Shown here one piece after another: positions 15,487-27,844 of a stretch of 64,000 nt of DNA. Made by a program: the position numbers and the translations under genes. The DNA comes from CAYNJG01 sp965216885 (GTDB lineage: Bacteria > Planctomycetota > Planctomycetia > Pirellulales > Pirellulaceae): assembly GCA_965216885.1 (NCBI GenBank), contig OZ244209.1:744001-808000 (forward strand). Direction: 5' to 3'. The notes beneath the pieces are model-generated. The model searched no databases. It worked only from the letters and a program-made list of their open reading frames with translations, and had not been told where the DNA came from. Each line of letters opens with the position of its first letter. Position 1 is the first letter of the stretch.

Positions 15487-15743
15487 GCGCCCCCCATGAG
15501 ACGGGAACTGTCGTTGGCGGGATTATAGGTCCGTTCGGCGTGGTGCCGATAGCGTGCTGGAGGGTGCGAGCAGATGGTGGCATGCCGCCGCCAGACCAGA
15601 GCCAAAAGACGCGTCCGGAAAAACCGCAGCCAGATTGGACCCCTGTAGACCGCTCGAAATGCATAGGACTGCCCGGCATAGCTGGGTGGTGCTATATTCA
15701 GGCCGTCATCACGGAAGCCACGACTCAGCATTGCCCCTCACCC

Positions 15744-18560
<2,817 letters not shown>

Positions 18561-18812
18561 TGTTTCTGCTATCGTTGCTCGGATTACGGCGGCCAAAATC
18601 GGGATCGAATGAACATCTACGATCGTTTTGTGCGTAGCCAAACTAGGCGAAACGACAGAATTCGCAACAATGAACGGGTAACACCATTGGACGAGTGCAA
18701 GACTATCTCTTGTCGCCACGACACTTTTGCTCGCCTCCAATCGAAAGATCCGGCATCATGGGCTACAATTCCATGCCCATAGGCCGAATGTCGTCCGTTG
18801 GAAAGGACTGTA

Positions 18813-20864
18813 ATGAATAAACCGCAGGACAATGACCCAAAAACGCCAGAACGCAAGCCGTTGCTTCGGCCTGCGAGCCCTCCTGCGTGGATTCTCTTGG
18901 TTTTGCTGGCTATCACGATGCTGGTGCTGCTGCAGGGGCAGGGCGTTAAACGGGATACGATCACCCAGACCCACTTCGAGCGACAGATCCAGCTGGAGAA
19001 CGTCGATCAGCCGGTCGAGATTGTCGGTAAAGACAAGCTCCGGGGTAGCTTTCTCGAAGCTCCGTATAAGGAAAAACGTCGCGACGACAATGGCGAGCTG
19101 AACGTACCGAAAGACTCGTCCGGTAACGAGGAACGTAATCGCAAGGACTTCGAAGTCATCCTGTCCGGTTCGGATCAGGACATCGACTACTTCACGAATC
19201 TGCTCCGCGAAAAAGGGCTGATCATCGAGAATGTGATCGAGCAGGATAGCTCGCAACTTCTGATGTTCCTCATTTCGGTCGCATTGCCCATCCTGTTGAT
19301 CGTCTTCTTCTTTCTGATGCTGCGCCGCACACGCGACCAGTTGATGGGCGGAGGATTCCTCTCCGGATTCAGCAAGAGCCCGGCCAAAGAGTACGAAGAA
19401 GACCAGGAACCTATCACGTTTGCCGACGTTGCCGGCCTCGAAGGTGTGAAGCTGGACTTGCAGGAGATCATCGAATTCCTCAAGGATCCCGCGAAATTTC
19501 AACGCCTTGGTGGTCGAGTGCCAAAGGGAGTTCTCCTGATGGGCCCACCGGGTACCGGTAAGACGTTGCTGGCCCGTGCCGTTGCAGGCGAAGCGGGAGT
19601 GCCGTTCTACAGCGTAAACGGTTCCGAATTCATTCAGATGTTCGTTGGCGTGGGTGCCAGCCGAGTTCGCGATCTGTTCAGCAAAGCCAAAGAAAGTGCT
19701 CCGGGCATTATCTTCATCGACGAGATTGATGCCGTTGGGCGTCAGCGTGGTGCGGGGCTTGGTGGCGGGCACGACGAACGCGAGCAAACACTCAATCAGA
19801 TCCTCAGCGAAATGGACGGCTTTGATCCGTCGGCTTCGGTGATCGTCGTCGCGGCGACAAACCGACCTGACGTGCTCGATCCGGCGTTGCTACGCCCCGG
19901 CCGATTTGACCGACACATTACTGTCGACCGCCCCACGCTGAAGGGACGCGTCGAAATGTACAAAGTCCACGTTCGTGACGTGCCGCTGGCAGACGATGTG
20001 GACATCAAGCGACTGGCGGAGGGAAGCGTCGGACTGACGGGTGCCGATATTCGAAATCTCGTCAACGAAGCTGCCTTGTGGGCGACGCGCCAGGACAAGA
20101 AAGCCGTTGGCATGGATGACTTCGAATACGCTCGTGACAAGATCCTCATGGGTGCCAAACGCGAGGAAGTGCTTGTCGGCGAAGAAAAGGAAAAGACCGC
20201 ATACCACGAAGCGGGTCATGCTCTGATTGCATGGCTCACCGACGGCACCGACCGAGTTCACAAGGTCACCGTGATTCCACGCGGTCGTGCCTTGGGCGTC
20301 ACGCAGACGCTGCCCGAAGAAGACCGCATGAACATCACCGAAAGCGAACTCGAGGATCGTCTCGCGTTCATGCTCGGTGGTCGTGCAGCCGAAAAACTGG
20401 TCTACGACGAGGGTAGTGCCGGGGCAGAAAACGACCTCGAACGTGCGACCAGCATCGCCCGCAAGATGGTCACGAAATGGGGCATGAGCGAAACGATTGG
20501 CCCGGTCAGTTACAAACTCAGTGACGACGACCCGTTCCTCGGTCGCGAGATGCATCAACAGCGGCTGTTCAGCGAAGCGACGATGGAGAAGATTGATGCC
20601 GAAGTGGCAGGGATCCTCACCCAGGCTTCAAAACGAGCCTTGCAGATTCTGACCGAGAATCGCGGCAAGCTGGACAAGCTTACCGAGGCACTCGTTCGCG
20701 AAGAAGAACTCAGTGAAAAGGAGATCACCGAACTGATCGGTCCTTCGGTTCATGAGAACAAGGAACCGCGACCGACCGTATTTTCTGCCGAACCAATTTC
20801 GACGCAGGAACCGGTTGCTCAGGGGGACTTCTCTTCGCAGTCGTCGTCCGGCGAAGCAGACTAG
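18813..20864 (+). CDS. ftsH: ATP-dependent zinc metalloprotease FtsH
   Basis: Membrane-bound AAA+ protease (683 residues) that degrades misfolded and regulatory membrane proteins. The ATG at 18813 has GGAAAGGA upstream and is preferred over the TTG at 18798. Membrane helices at about 26-41 and 150-170 flank the periplasmic domain. Walker A GPPGTGKT is at 244-251, Walker B IIFIDEID follows, and the second region of homology ends with RPGRFDRHITVDRP. The zinc motif HEAGH is at 465-469 and the third zinc ligand is expected in the conserved GSAGAENDLERAT stretch. The C-terminal tail is low-complexity and acidic. It stands alone, with a 252-bp gap to recQ. Confidence 0.96.
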   Translation: MNKPQDNDPKTPERKPLLRPASPPAWILLVLLAITMLVLLQGQGVKRDTITQTHFERQIQLENVDQPVEIVGKDKLRGSFLEAPYKEKRRDDNGELNVPKDSSGNEERNRKDFEVILSGSDQDIDYFTNLLREKGLIIENVIEQDSSQLLMFLISVALPILLIVFFFLMLRRTRDQLMGGGFLSGFSKSPAKEYEEDQEPITFADVAGLEGVKLDLQEIIEFLKDPAKFQRLGGRVPKGVLLMGPPGTGKTLLARAVAGEAGVPFYSVNGSEFIQMFVGVGASRVRDLFSKAKESAPGIIFIDEIDAVGRQRGAGLGGGHDEREQTLNQILSEMDGFDPSASVIVVAATNRPDVLDPALLRPGRFDRHITVDRPTLKGRVEMYKVHVRDVPLADDVDIKRLAEGSVGLTGADIRNLVNEAALWATRQDKKAVGMDDFEYARDKILMGAKREEVLVGEEKEKTAYHEAGHALIAWLTDGTDRVHKVTVIPRGRALGVTQTLPEEDRMNITESELEDRLAFMLGGRAAEKLVYDEGSAGAENDLERATSIARKMVTKWGMSETIGPVSYKLSDDDPFLGREMHQQRLFSEATMEKIDAEVAGILTQASKRALQILTENRGKLDKLTEALVREEELSEKEITELIGPSVHENKEPRPTVFSAEPISTQEPVAQGDFSSQSSSGEAD

Positions 20865-20936
20865 CACGCTTCCGGACTAACAGGCTGGCGGACTAACAGA
20901 CCCTTCGGCTAACTGGAGAGTGGCGGCACGCGGCGG
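20865..20936. repeat. Short degenerate direct repeats between ftsH and mnmE
   Basis: CGGACTAACAG occurs twice, 16 bases apart (20873-20883 and 20889-20899), with a weaker third copy (CGGCTAACTGG). The genes converge here; no clear terminator hairpin is seen. Confidence 0.45.
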
Positions 20937-22346
20937 CTACTTTCCAATGCAGAATCGGCTGAAGACGCGATCCAGAATGTCGTCGGTGTAGATACTGCCC
21001 ACAATCTGACCAAGGTGGTCCAGCGCCACTCGCAACTCGGCCGCCACCAGCTCGTCGCCCGCTTCCGCCGCGACGGCATGCAACGCATTTTGCAGCGAAT
21101 CGTGGACGCTGCGTAAACTCTCTCGGCAACGAACGGCCGTACTGCCGACCACATTGGACTCCGTGTTACGGGCTTCCAGCTCGCGACCGCACAGCATGAT
21201 CAGTGCGTGAACCGTTTCCGGATCTTTCGCACTGGTGACGTGTTGCACGTCCAGTTTTGTTGTTGAAGACACTTCAGCAGACATCGCCTCGCCGGTTTTG
21301 GAAACCAGCGACGGATGCAACTCCAGGTCGGCTTTCGTCCGCACGACCAATCGATTCGGCACCGACTTCGCCAGTTCCGCTTGCTCCCATGCAGTCATGG
21401 GTCGCGAGCCATCAAGGCAGAAGAGGATGAGTTCGGCGGTCGTTGACTGGTTGTCGGCCGTGTCCCGCATCGCACGTTGTAGGTCTTCCTCGGAGTGTTC
21501 AATACCGGCGGTATCAATCAGGGTGAAACGATAATCATCGTGTGCGACGGTGCCGGTCAGATAGTCGCGCGTCGTGCCGGCCTGTTCGGTGACGATGGCT
21601 CGGGAATCACCCAGCATGGCGTTCCACAATGAGCTCTTGCCAGTATTGGGCTCGCCACGAAGGACAACGCGTGGCAGTTGCTCGCCGCCGCCGCGAGTTT
21701 GCATGCGCTCGATGCAGACGTTGACCGTTTCGATCGCGTCTTGCAGTTCATTTGAAACTTGCGTGGAGGAGACGAACTCGATGTCCTCGTCGACGAAGTC
21801 GAGCCCGGCTTCCAGGTCCGCACACAGATTCAGCAAAGTGTCTCGAACCCGATCCAGCGGTTGGGAGAGTCCACCGGCGAGTTGCGTCAGGGCGACGTTC
21901 AATTCCCGGTCGCTGGCAGCGTCGATGACGCCAAGGACGGCTTCCGCCTGAGCGAGGTCGATACGGCCCGCAAGGAATGCACGCAGGGTGAATTCGCCTG
22001 GTTCCGCCAGTCGTGCTCCGTGTTGGCAGACGGTTTCCACGATCGCGTCCAGCAGAGGGACGGCTCCGACCGTGTGCAGTTCAGCTGTCGGTTGCCGCGT
22101 GTAGCTGCGTTCGGTTGGCCAAAGGTACAGGTCGCACGGGAGTCGGCCGACAGGCGCCCGAGCCAGAAAGGTTCCCGGAATACGACGAGCGGAACGGAGG
22201 TTTCGGAAATCGAACTCGGCATCGGCTGATTCAAACAGACGGCAGACCGCATCGACGGTATCCGGGCCGCTGATTCGGACGATTCCGCGAAGCCCGCCAC
22301 CGTCGTGGGTAGAGGCCGTTGCGACGATCGTTTCTTCAACTTGCAT
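20937..22346 (-). CDS. mnmE: tRNA modification GTPase MnmE (TrmE)
   Basis: With MnmG, MnmE installs the carboxymethylaminomethyl group on U34 of certain tRNAs. At 469 residues it has the normal length. The N-terminal folate-binding domain shows GIVRISGPD and AEPGEFTLRAFLAGRIDLAQAEAV; the GTPase domain has GEPNTGKS (231-238), the switch with TTRDYLTG, and DTAG (278-281); the protein ends with FCIGK, the conserved C-terminal Cys motif. Odd point: where most MnmE have SYTGEDVVE followed by HGG, this one reads SYTRQPTAELHTVGAV, so the HGG motif is missing. mnmG is not in the window. Confidence 0.93.
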   Translation of the reverse strand: MQVEETIVATASTHDGGGLRGIVRISGPDTVDAVCRLFESADAEFDFRNLRSARRIPGTFLARAPVGRLPCDLYLWPTERSYTRQPTAELHTVGAVPLLDAIVETVCQHGARLAEPGEFTLRAFLAGRIDLAQAEAVLGVIDAASDRELNVALTQLAGGLSQPLDRVRDTLLNLCADLEAGLDFVDEDIEFVSSTQVSNELQDAIETVNVCIERMQTRGGGEQLPRVVLRGEPNTGKSSLWNAMLGDSRAIVTEQAGTTRDYLTGTVAHDDYRFTLIDTAGIEHSEEDLQRAMRDTADNQSTTAELILFCLDGSRPMTAWEQAELAKSVPNRLVVRTKADLELHPSLVSKTGEAMSAEVSSTTKLDVQHVTSAKDPETVHALIMLCGRELEARNTESNVVGSTAVRCRESLRSVHDSLQNALHAVAAEAGDELVAAELRVALDHLGQIVGSIYTDDILDRVFSRFCIGK

Positions 22347-22420
22347 GACCGATTATCACCACGACCGTCGGGTTGTTACAATGCCCGGCAGATTATTGCC
22401 TGAAACTGGGAGACAATGAT

Positions 22421-23782
22421 ATGGATCGCCGAAAATTTCTACAGACCGGTGCTTCGGCCGCGGCAATCACGGCCGCCGCCACCAAAATCACTGCGGCCGC
22501 TGCTCCTCGAAAACGACGAGTTGGCCTGATTGGAACGGGTTGGTATGGCAAGTGTGACCTGTTGCGACTGATTCAGGTCGAGCCGGAGAACGTTGATGTC
22601 GTTTCGCTCTGCGATGTCGACAGCAATATGCTCGACCAGGCGACGGACATCGTTCAGAAGTTTCCTCGCTACACCGGTGCGAAACCAAAGAAGTATTCGG
22701 ACTATCGAAAGATGCTGCAGGAGCAGGAGCACGACATTGTGCTGATTGCCACGCCGGATCACTGGCACGCTTTGCCGGCAATCGAAGCCTGCAAAGCCGG
22801 CGCGGATCTCTATCTGCAAAAGCCTATCGGCGTGGACGTGGTGGAAGGGCAGGCGATCCTCAATGCGGCGCGCAAGTATGACCGTGTGGTCCAGGTTGGC
22901 ATGCAGCGCCGAAGTACTCCGCACCTGATGGATGCAAAACGCGACATCGTGGATGCCGGCAAGCTCGGCGACATTGGCCTTGCCGAAGTGTATTGCTACT
23001 ACCACATGCGATCGCGACAGAATCCGCCCGTCATTCCCGTGCCTGCCAATTTCGACTACGAGATGTGGGCTGGACCGGCTCCGAAGATTCCGTACACGCG
23101 ACTGATCCATCCGCGTAGCTGGCGAGTCTTCATGGAGTACAGCAACGGCATCATGGGCGACATGTGCGTGCATATGCTGGACACCGTCCGCTGGATGACG
23201 GGCATCGGTTGGCCGACCTCGGTTTCCTCCGCCGGCGGAATTCTCGTCGACACCGAAGCCTTGTCGAACACGCCGGATACCCAGTCCGCCACGTTCAACT
23301 TCCCGGAATTCCCGGTCGTCTGGCAGCACCGTAGTTACGGTCGCGCGAATGACCTCGATTACCCCTGGGGTGCAACGATCTACGGCAGCAAAGGTACGCT
23401 GAAGCTCAGCGTGCAAAAGTTCGAATTCTTCGAGGGCAACAGCAAGGAGCCAACCATCTCGCAGAAGCACCTCAGCGAACTGGACAAGTACGAAGAAGAT
23501 CGTACGGAAAAGGATCTCGAACGACACGTGGCTCCGGCGATTCGCGTTCACATGAAGAACCTGCTGGACAACATCGCCTCGCGTGGTCGGCCGGTTTCGG
23601 ATATCGAAGAAGGCCATATTTCAGCGGCTAGTTGTATCCTTGCCAACATGTCGATGAAACTCGGGCGTTCGCTAACGTGGGACCCGGCGACTCACAAGGT
23701 TGTCGGCGACGACGAGGCTAATGCCTTGCTGGCTCGACCTTATCGAAGTCCGTGGGTACATCCCGATCCTGATAACGTGTAA
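22421..23782 (+). CDS. Tat-exported Gfo/Idh/MocA family oxidoreductase
   Basis: A 453-residue NAD(P)-dependent oxidoreductase. The ATG at 22421 gives a Tat signal (DRRKFLQTGASAAAITAAA) followed by the nucleotide-binding fold (VGLIGTGWYGKCDL), the substrate region with LQKPIGVDVVEGQAIL (Gln in place of the common Glu of the EKP motif), and the C-terminal alpha/beta domain. Proteins with this layout are abundant in planctomycetes; substrates are sugars, inositols or related compounds, and this one cannot be narrowed down. GGGAGA sits upstream. It is followed 58 bp later by the DUF1080 gene, a frequent partner in the phylum. Confidence 0.88.
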   Translation: MDRRKFLQTGASAAAITAAATKITAAAAPRKRRVGLIGTGWYGKCDLLRLIQVEPENVDVVSLCDVDSNMLDQATDIVQKFPRYTGAKPKKYSDYRKMLQEQEHDIVLIATPDHWHALPAIEACKAGADLYLQKPIGVDVVEGQAILNAARKYDRVVQVGMQRRSTPHLMDAKRDIVDAGKLGDIGLAEVYCYYHMRSRQNPPVIPVPANFDYEMWAGPAPKIPYTRLIHPRSWRVFMEYSNGIMGDMCVHMLDTVRWMTGIGWPTSVSSAGGILVDTEALSNTPDTQSATFNFPEFPVVWQHRSYGRANDLDYPWGATIYGSKGTLKLSVQKFEFFEGNSKEPTISQKHLSELDKYEEDRTEKDLERHVAPAIRVHMKNLLDNIASRGRPVSDIEEGHISAASCILANMSMKLGRSLTWDPATHKVVGDDEANALLARPYRSPWVHPDPDNV

Positions 23783-23840
23783 CCATCCTCGCACGTCAGG
23801 CTTTCACTTGTTCTCTCACATCGTTCGCGACGGGGATTCC

Positions 23841-24629
23841 ATGCGTTCAGTACTCGCACTTTTGATCATGACCAGCCTTGCTTCGCTGTCCACGGCGGAG
23901 GACTCGAAATGGATTCAGCTCTTCAATGGCAAGAATCTTGATGGCTGGACGCCGAAGATCCGCTATCAGAAACTTGGCGATGACCCCGGCAAGACGTTTC
24001 GCGTTGTCGATGGGAAGATGGTCGTGAACTATGACCCGGAGGTGTACCCGGAGTTCAAGGAGACGTTTGGCCACATCTTCTATAAGGACAAGTTTTCCCA
24101 CTACCGGATTCGTGTCGAATATCGGTTTGTGGGTGAACAGGTCAAAGGCGGCCCCGGCTGGGCGACGCGAAACAGCGGCATCATGCTGCATGGCCAGGAT
24201 CCGGCGACGATGGACAAAGATCAGGACTTCCCGGTCTCCATCGAAGTGCAGCTGCTCGGCGGCGACGGCAAACGCCCCCGGACGACATCCAATCTTTGCA
24301 CTCCCGGGACCAACGTGGTGATGAACGGCAAACTGTTCAAGCCGCACTGCACCAGTTCGAAATCGAAGACCTATCACGGCGAGCAATGGGTGACGGCCGA
24401 GGTGGAGGTCCACGGTGACAAGGTGATCAAGCACATCATCGACGGCAAAGTTGTCCTGCAGTACGAGTCGCCGCAGCTCGATCCGCGTGACCCGGGCGCG
24501 AAGAAGCTCATTAAGGACGGAGAGAGTCTGCTTCTTAAGGACGGCTACATTTCGCTCCAATCGGAAAGCCATCCGGTTGAATTCCGAAAAGTCGAACTCA
24601 TGGTGCTCGAGCCAGCGGATGCAGGCTAG
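23841..24629 (+). CDS. Secreted DUF1080 (3-keto-disaccharide hydrolase-like) protein
   Basis: A 262-residue protein of the DUF1080 family, which has a concanavalin-like beta-sandwich and includes members that cleave 3-keto-glycosides. The ATG at 23841 follows GGGGA; it gives a signal peptide cleaved after STA (residues 1-19). The domain is recognised by LFNGKNLDGWTP near the N-terminus, FSHYRIRVEYRFVG, the GIMLHGQDP segment and the end ISLQSESHPVEFRKVEL. Its position behind an exported Gfo/Idh/MocA protein fits a 3-keto-sugar route: the oxidoreductase oxidises the glycoside and the hydrolase cleaves it. The pairing is inference from position and family. Confidence 0.85.
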   Translation: MRSVLALLIMTSLASLSTAEDSKWIQLFNGKNLDGWTPKIRYQKLGDDPGKTFRVVDGKMVVNYDPEVYPEFKETFGHIFYKDKFSHYRIRVEYRFVGEQVKGGPGWATRNSGIMLHGQDPATMDKDQDFPVSIEVQLLGGDGKRPRTTSNLCTPGTNVVMNGKLFKPHCTSSKSKTYHGEQWVTAEVEVHGDKVIKHIIDGKVVLQYESPQLDPRDPGAKKLIKDGESLLLKDGYISLQSESHPVEFRKVELMVLEPADAG

Positions 24630-24914
24630 TCGATAGCGGTCGGGGCCATCGCGTGGTGCCAACCAGGGCACGACTGCTGACGGGTTTCGCCAGTTTGGAC
24701 AATTCAGGTGGACTCTGCGGGGCAACTTGTCTCGCATTGATGAAACTCGCGTGACAGCGACGTTCAAACCCCTGTCGTAAAGCTCGCAATGAGTTAGTTT
24801 AGAAGTACTGTTGGGCGGCGAAAAAATCTGTCACTTTCGTGAATCTGGATATTTCTGCGGCCGTCCATTGGGATCGATCTGATTCGGGTTTCGCCGTGGG
24901 AGTGAAGACACACG

Positions 24915-26309
24915 ATGACATACAGAAAATTAATCGCGATTACGTCCGTCCTGTTTGTGATGGTCGCGGGACTATCGTCCGCCAGTGCCCAGACGAATCC
25001 GGCAGCCGGTAACGTCACCGCGCAAACCCTGTTGGCTTCGGCAATTGAGAACGTCGGACCGCAACATGCGGACGTCTCGGCCGCGATTGAACAGTTTCGC
25101 AAGGGCGCGTTGTTGGAGGCTCGCAACCTCTTCAAGCAGGCCCGACAGAAGGATCCCATGCTGCCGCCAGACGGTGTCTTGATGGCCCGCCTGTTGTACT
25201 CGGCCAATCAGCTAGGGCTGGGACGAACCGAGCTCGAGCGAACCGTTCGTGAAGAGCCCGCCGATCCCGAGCCGTATTTGATTTTTGGCGAAGTCGCCTT
25301 CCAGCAACGACGTTTTTCGGACGCGGAATTGGCATTTCGCAAATCGTATGAGCTGGTTCAAAAAGCCACGTCCAATCCTTTTCGCCAGAAGACGATGCGC
25401 AAGCGAGCGCTTTCCGGGATGGCGGGCGTGGCAGAAAATCGCGACGACTGGGCGAGTGCGTCCAAGTACCTGTCTGCCATCATGCAGCAGGACGCGGTCG
25501 ACGTCCCCAACACCACGCGTCTCGCCCGTGCCCTTTTCGAGCAGGACAAGAACATCGGTGACGGAAAGGACGAAGAGGGGCAAGCCTATCAGTTGCTGAT
25601 CAAGCTGTGGGAAAAAGACAAGCAGAACGTTCGTCGTCCCGAAATCACGATGGGTTCGATGTACCAGGCCGCTGGCGAAAAGAAGATCACCGCGAACCTG
25701 ATGAAGAAGGCCAGTGAGCAGGACAAGACCGGACTGCAAACGCAGTTGACCGTCGCACGCTGGGCGCTTGGCAATGGCGACATGACGCTTGCGCAGAATT
25801 GCAGCGACCGCGCGCAACAAATCGCACCGGATTCGGTGGAAGCCAAGTTGGTCGCCGGCCTGACTGCCCGGTACAAGAATGACTTGAAGACAGCCCGCCG
25901 GACGTTGGAGGCAGCTCATCTGCAATCGCCGTCCAACCTCGCCGCGATCCTTCAGCTGGCGGTTGTTCTTGCCGTAGGCAGCGACGAGGAGAAGGCAACG
26001 GCGCTCGAGTATTCGCAGGTCGCCAGTCGCATCTACCCGGATGTCTCACAAGCCACCGGACGCGAAGCAGCGGTCACCTCGGCGTGGATTCTCTACAATC
26101 AGGGTCGTGCCAATGAGGCACAGTTGGTGCTGCAAAAAGCGCTCGCCGGCGGTGGTCTGAGTGCCGAGAGTTCTTACTACGCTGCGAAGATCATTCATCA
26201 GGGGAATCCCGATATCGCCAAGAAGCTGCTGGGAACGGCCCTCAAAGGCGACGGCGTCTTCCCCGCACGCGGCGACGCAGAAAACCTGCTACGTTCGCTT
26301 GGTGGGTAG
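24915..26309 (+). CDS. Secreted tetratricopeptide-repeat protein
   Basis: A 464-residue exported protein. A signal peptide (residues 1-26, ending SSASA) is followed by helical repeats of the TPR kind: AIEQFRKGALLEARNLFKQARQKDP, FQQRRFSDAELAFRKSYELV, and more degenerate ones through to the C-terminus (about 10-12 helix pairs). GGGAG lies upstream of the ATG. No enzyme motif is seen, so it is probably a scaffold or binding protein in the periplasm. It stands alone, with a hairpin downstream at 26417-26454. Confidence 0.8.
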   Translation: MTYRKLIAITSVLFVMVAGLSSASAQTNPAAGNVTAQTLLASAIENVGPQHADVSAAIEQFRKGALLEARNLFKQARQKDPMLPPDGVLMARLLYSANQLGLGRTELERTVREEPADPEPYLIFGEVAFQQRRFSDAELAFRKSYELVQKATSNPFRQKTMRKRALSGMAGVAENRDDWASASKYLSAIMQQDAVDVPNTTRLARALFEQDKNIGDGKDEEGQAYQLLIKLWEKDKQNVRRPEITMGSMYQAAGEKKITANLMKKASEQDKTGLQTQLTVARWALGNGDMTLAQNCSDRAQQIAPDSVEAKLVAGLTARYKNDLKTARRTLEAAHLQSPSNLAAILQLAVVLAVGSDEEKATALEYSQVASRIYPDVSQATGREAAVTSAWILYNQGRANEAQLVLQKALAGGGLSAESSYYAAKIIHQGNPDIAKKLLGTALKGDGVFPARGDAENLLRSLGG

Positions 26310-26408
26310 TGCGACGGCAAGGATGGGGACGGTGTATCCATGGATTCGTGGCGAGTTCTTCGCACAAGCGGCTTTACGCATCGAGTGCTAGAGTAACCGG
26401 AATGGGCG

Positions 26409-26454
26409 AAAAAAAGAGGTCATGGTATGTCGCTCCGTCGCCATACCATGACCT
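26409..26454 (-). terminator. 13-bp hairpin followed by a T-tract on the minus strand
   Basis: AGGTCATGGTATG (26417-26429) and CATACCATGACCT (26442-26454) pair perfectly around a 12-base loop. On the minus strand the stem is followed by CTTTTTTT. It also lies 107 bp downstream of the plus-strand TPR gene and could stop that transcript less efficiently (no T-run on plus). Confidence 0.7.
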
Positions 26455-26640
26455 TCAACCTGAAACGAAACGCACGCGAATGCGTCTCGCCCTCCCGGCT
26501 TTGTATTTGGAATATCGGCTGACGGTTCGTCCAGAATGTATCGCAATCTGATGAAGTCTCTGTCGCTAGCGGTCGCTGGCCCGCAAAGTTTCGCGCCGTG
26601 ACACTACGACCGATACGACCCGAACAAAATCGTGTGCGCA

Positions 26641-26672
26641 TAAAAAAGGGGAGTGAATTTCTTCACTCCCCT
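26641..26672 (-). terminator. Rho-independent terminator of the Cys-rich gene
   Basis: AGGGGAGTGAA (26647-26657), loop TTTC, TTCACTCCCCT (26662-26672): a perfect 11-bp stem followed on the minus strand by six T. It starts 31 bp after the stop of the 26703 gene. Confidence 0.92.
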
Positions 26673-26702
26673 GAAGGACGGTCAGCTTGTTGTCCCTGAG
26701 GA

Positions 26703-27452
26703 CTAGTTGAGCTTGAGAGCTCGCTGTAGCCAGTCAAATGCTCCGGTGCTCGTCTGATCGTTCAGTGCCGGTGCTGGTGGAACTGGCGGGATCGAAACGT
26801 TCTTGGTGATTGGAGCCGAGTACGATTTCTGTGGAATCGAAGTTCGCGACGGCTGCAGGTACGACGGGCCAGCGTAGCCGCTTCCGACTGGCTGGACGTC
26901 AATCACTGGGCTCGTGGTAACGGGTGCCGATTGTGCCTTTGGTGCGGTGTAACTGTACTGGTGGCTCACGGGAGCCGACGTAGCGGCCGCACACGAGGAG
27001 CAACCTACAGCACTACCGCTGTCGGCACAGCCGCCGTCAGCACAAGGTGCTTCGCATGTATCGCAACCGACGGCTGGTGCGCGATGGTGGAAAAGCTTCT
27101 TGGCGATTCCACAACCGCAACCAGCACTGTTGGCGTAGAGTCCAACGCCTGCGTTGCCGCAAGTGTTACAACCACCGTGACCGTGGTAGTTTTGCAGCGG
27201 GTATTTGGCGTTCTTCAGGCAGCGATTCTTGGTCGCGCAGTAGTCGTCCCAGAGTCCCGTGCACGTACGGCATGGACCGGAATTGCAGTCACCGGACATG
27301 CAACCCGAACCAGCGCTGACGTATCCGCCTGTTGCGCAATCGCCTGTCGCACAACCGCCGCCGCACGTTGTGCAGTCGGCCATGGCGAAATTCGCTGCCG
27401 CAATGGAAAGAATGGCTGTAGCCAGTGGCAAAGTGAAAATGCTTCTTATCAT
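26703..27452 (-). CDS. Secreted cysteine-rich protein
   Basis: A 249-residue exported protein with a signal peptide (residues 1-25, ending FAMA). The next 130 residues hold 20 Cys, many as CxxC, CxxxC or GC pairs (for example CTTCGGGC, CNTCGN, CDTCEAPC and CSSC), and the rest is Pro/Ser/Thr-rich and ends in FDWLQRALKLN. Such a pattern could bind metals or form many disulfides. Planctomycetes were reported to have Cys- and Pro-rich protein walls, so a wall or surface role is possible but not shown here. AGGAGGAA precedes the ATG and a strong terminator follows, so it is probably well expressed and monocistronic. Confidence 0.8.
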   Translation of the reverse strand: MIRSIFTLPLATAILSIAAANFAMADCTTCGGGCATGDCATGGYVSAGSGCMSGDCNSGPCRTCTGLWDDYCATKNRCLKNAKYPLQNYHGHGGCNTCGNAGVGLYANSAGCGCGIAKKLFHHRAPAVGCDTCEAPCADGGCADSGSAVGCSSCAAATSAPVSHQYSYTAPKAQSAPVTTSPVIDVQPVGSGYAGPSYLQPSRTSIPQKSYSAPITKNVSIPPVPPAPALNDQTSTGAFDWLQRALKLN

Positions 27453-27844
27453 TAGGTTCCTCCTTCGTTTTGAACCCGTAAGTTTTCGCTTAGTGGCGAG
27501 GTCTATCGCGACGGGAGAGAGAACCCGGAGAAAATGCGAATAGCATTTGCTGGCCTCCTACCCATCGTCAAGGAATTCCTCTTCTGTGGCTGGCCAAACT
27601 TTGGACAGCACAGTTCCCGGACAAGCATGCACTGCTGTCAGGGGCATGGCAAATTATCGTACCTCGATTTTGGTTGGATTGCGGACTGTGCGTTGGCGCG
27701 ACAGGGAGAACTGGAAAGGTTTACCATTCGAAGACCGTTGCGCCGGTGGCGTTTTGTCATTCAGTCGGGACAATGTCGGGACAACGATGCTGCGGAACAG
27801 GTAAGCTGTGCGCCGTGTCTGACTTAACGTGACTTTGAGGCAAG
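27453..27844. other. 392-bp divergent intergenic region
   Basis: It separates the Cys-rich gene (minus) from the membrane protein gene (plus) and must contain at least one promoter. No RNA gene, hairpin or convincing short ORF is seen. Confidence 0.6.

Larger units (their letters stand above)
26310..26702. other. 393-bp intergenic region with two hairpins
   Basis: Between the plus-strand TPR gene and the convergent Cys-rich gene. It holds a 13-bp inverted repeat (26417-26454) and a perfect terminator (26641-26672), with about 190 bases between. No convincing coding sequence is seen. Confidence 0.7.

Noticed and set aside
18756..19787. 343-codon minus-strand ORF
   Set aside because: Antisense to ftsH, whose motifs are unambiguous.
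22439..23617. 392-codon minus-strand ORF
   Set aside because: Shadow of the Tat-exported Gfo/Idh/MocA gene; no motif or signal.
26309..26551. 80-codon ORF after the TPR gene
   Set aside because: It overlaps the last base of the TPR stop, spans a hairpin, and shows no coding-like pattern or Shine-Dalgarno.
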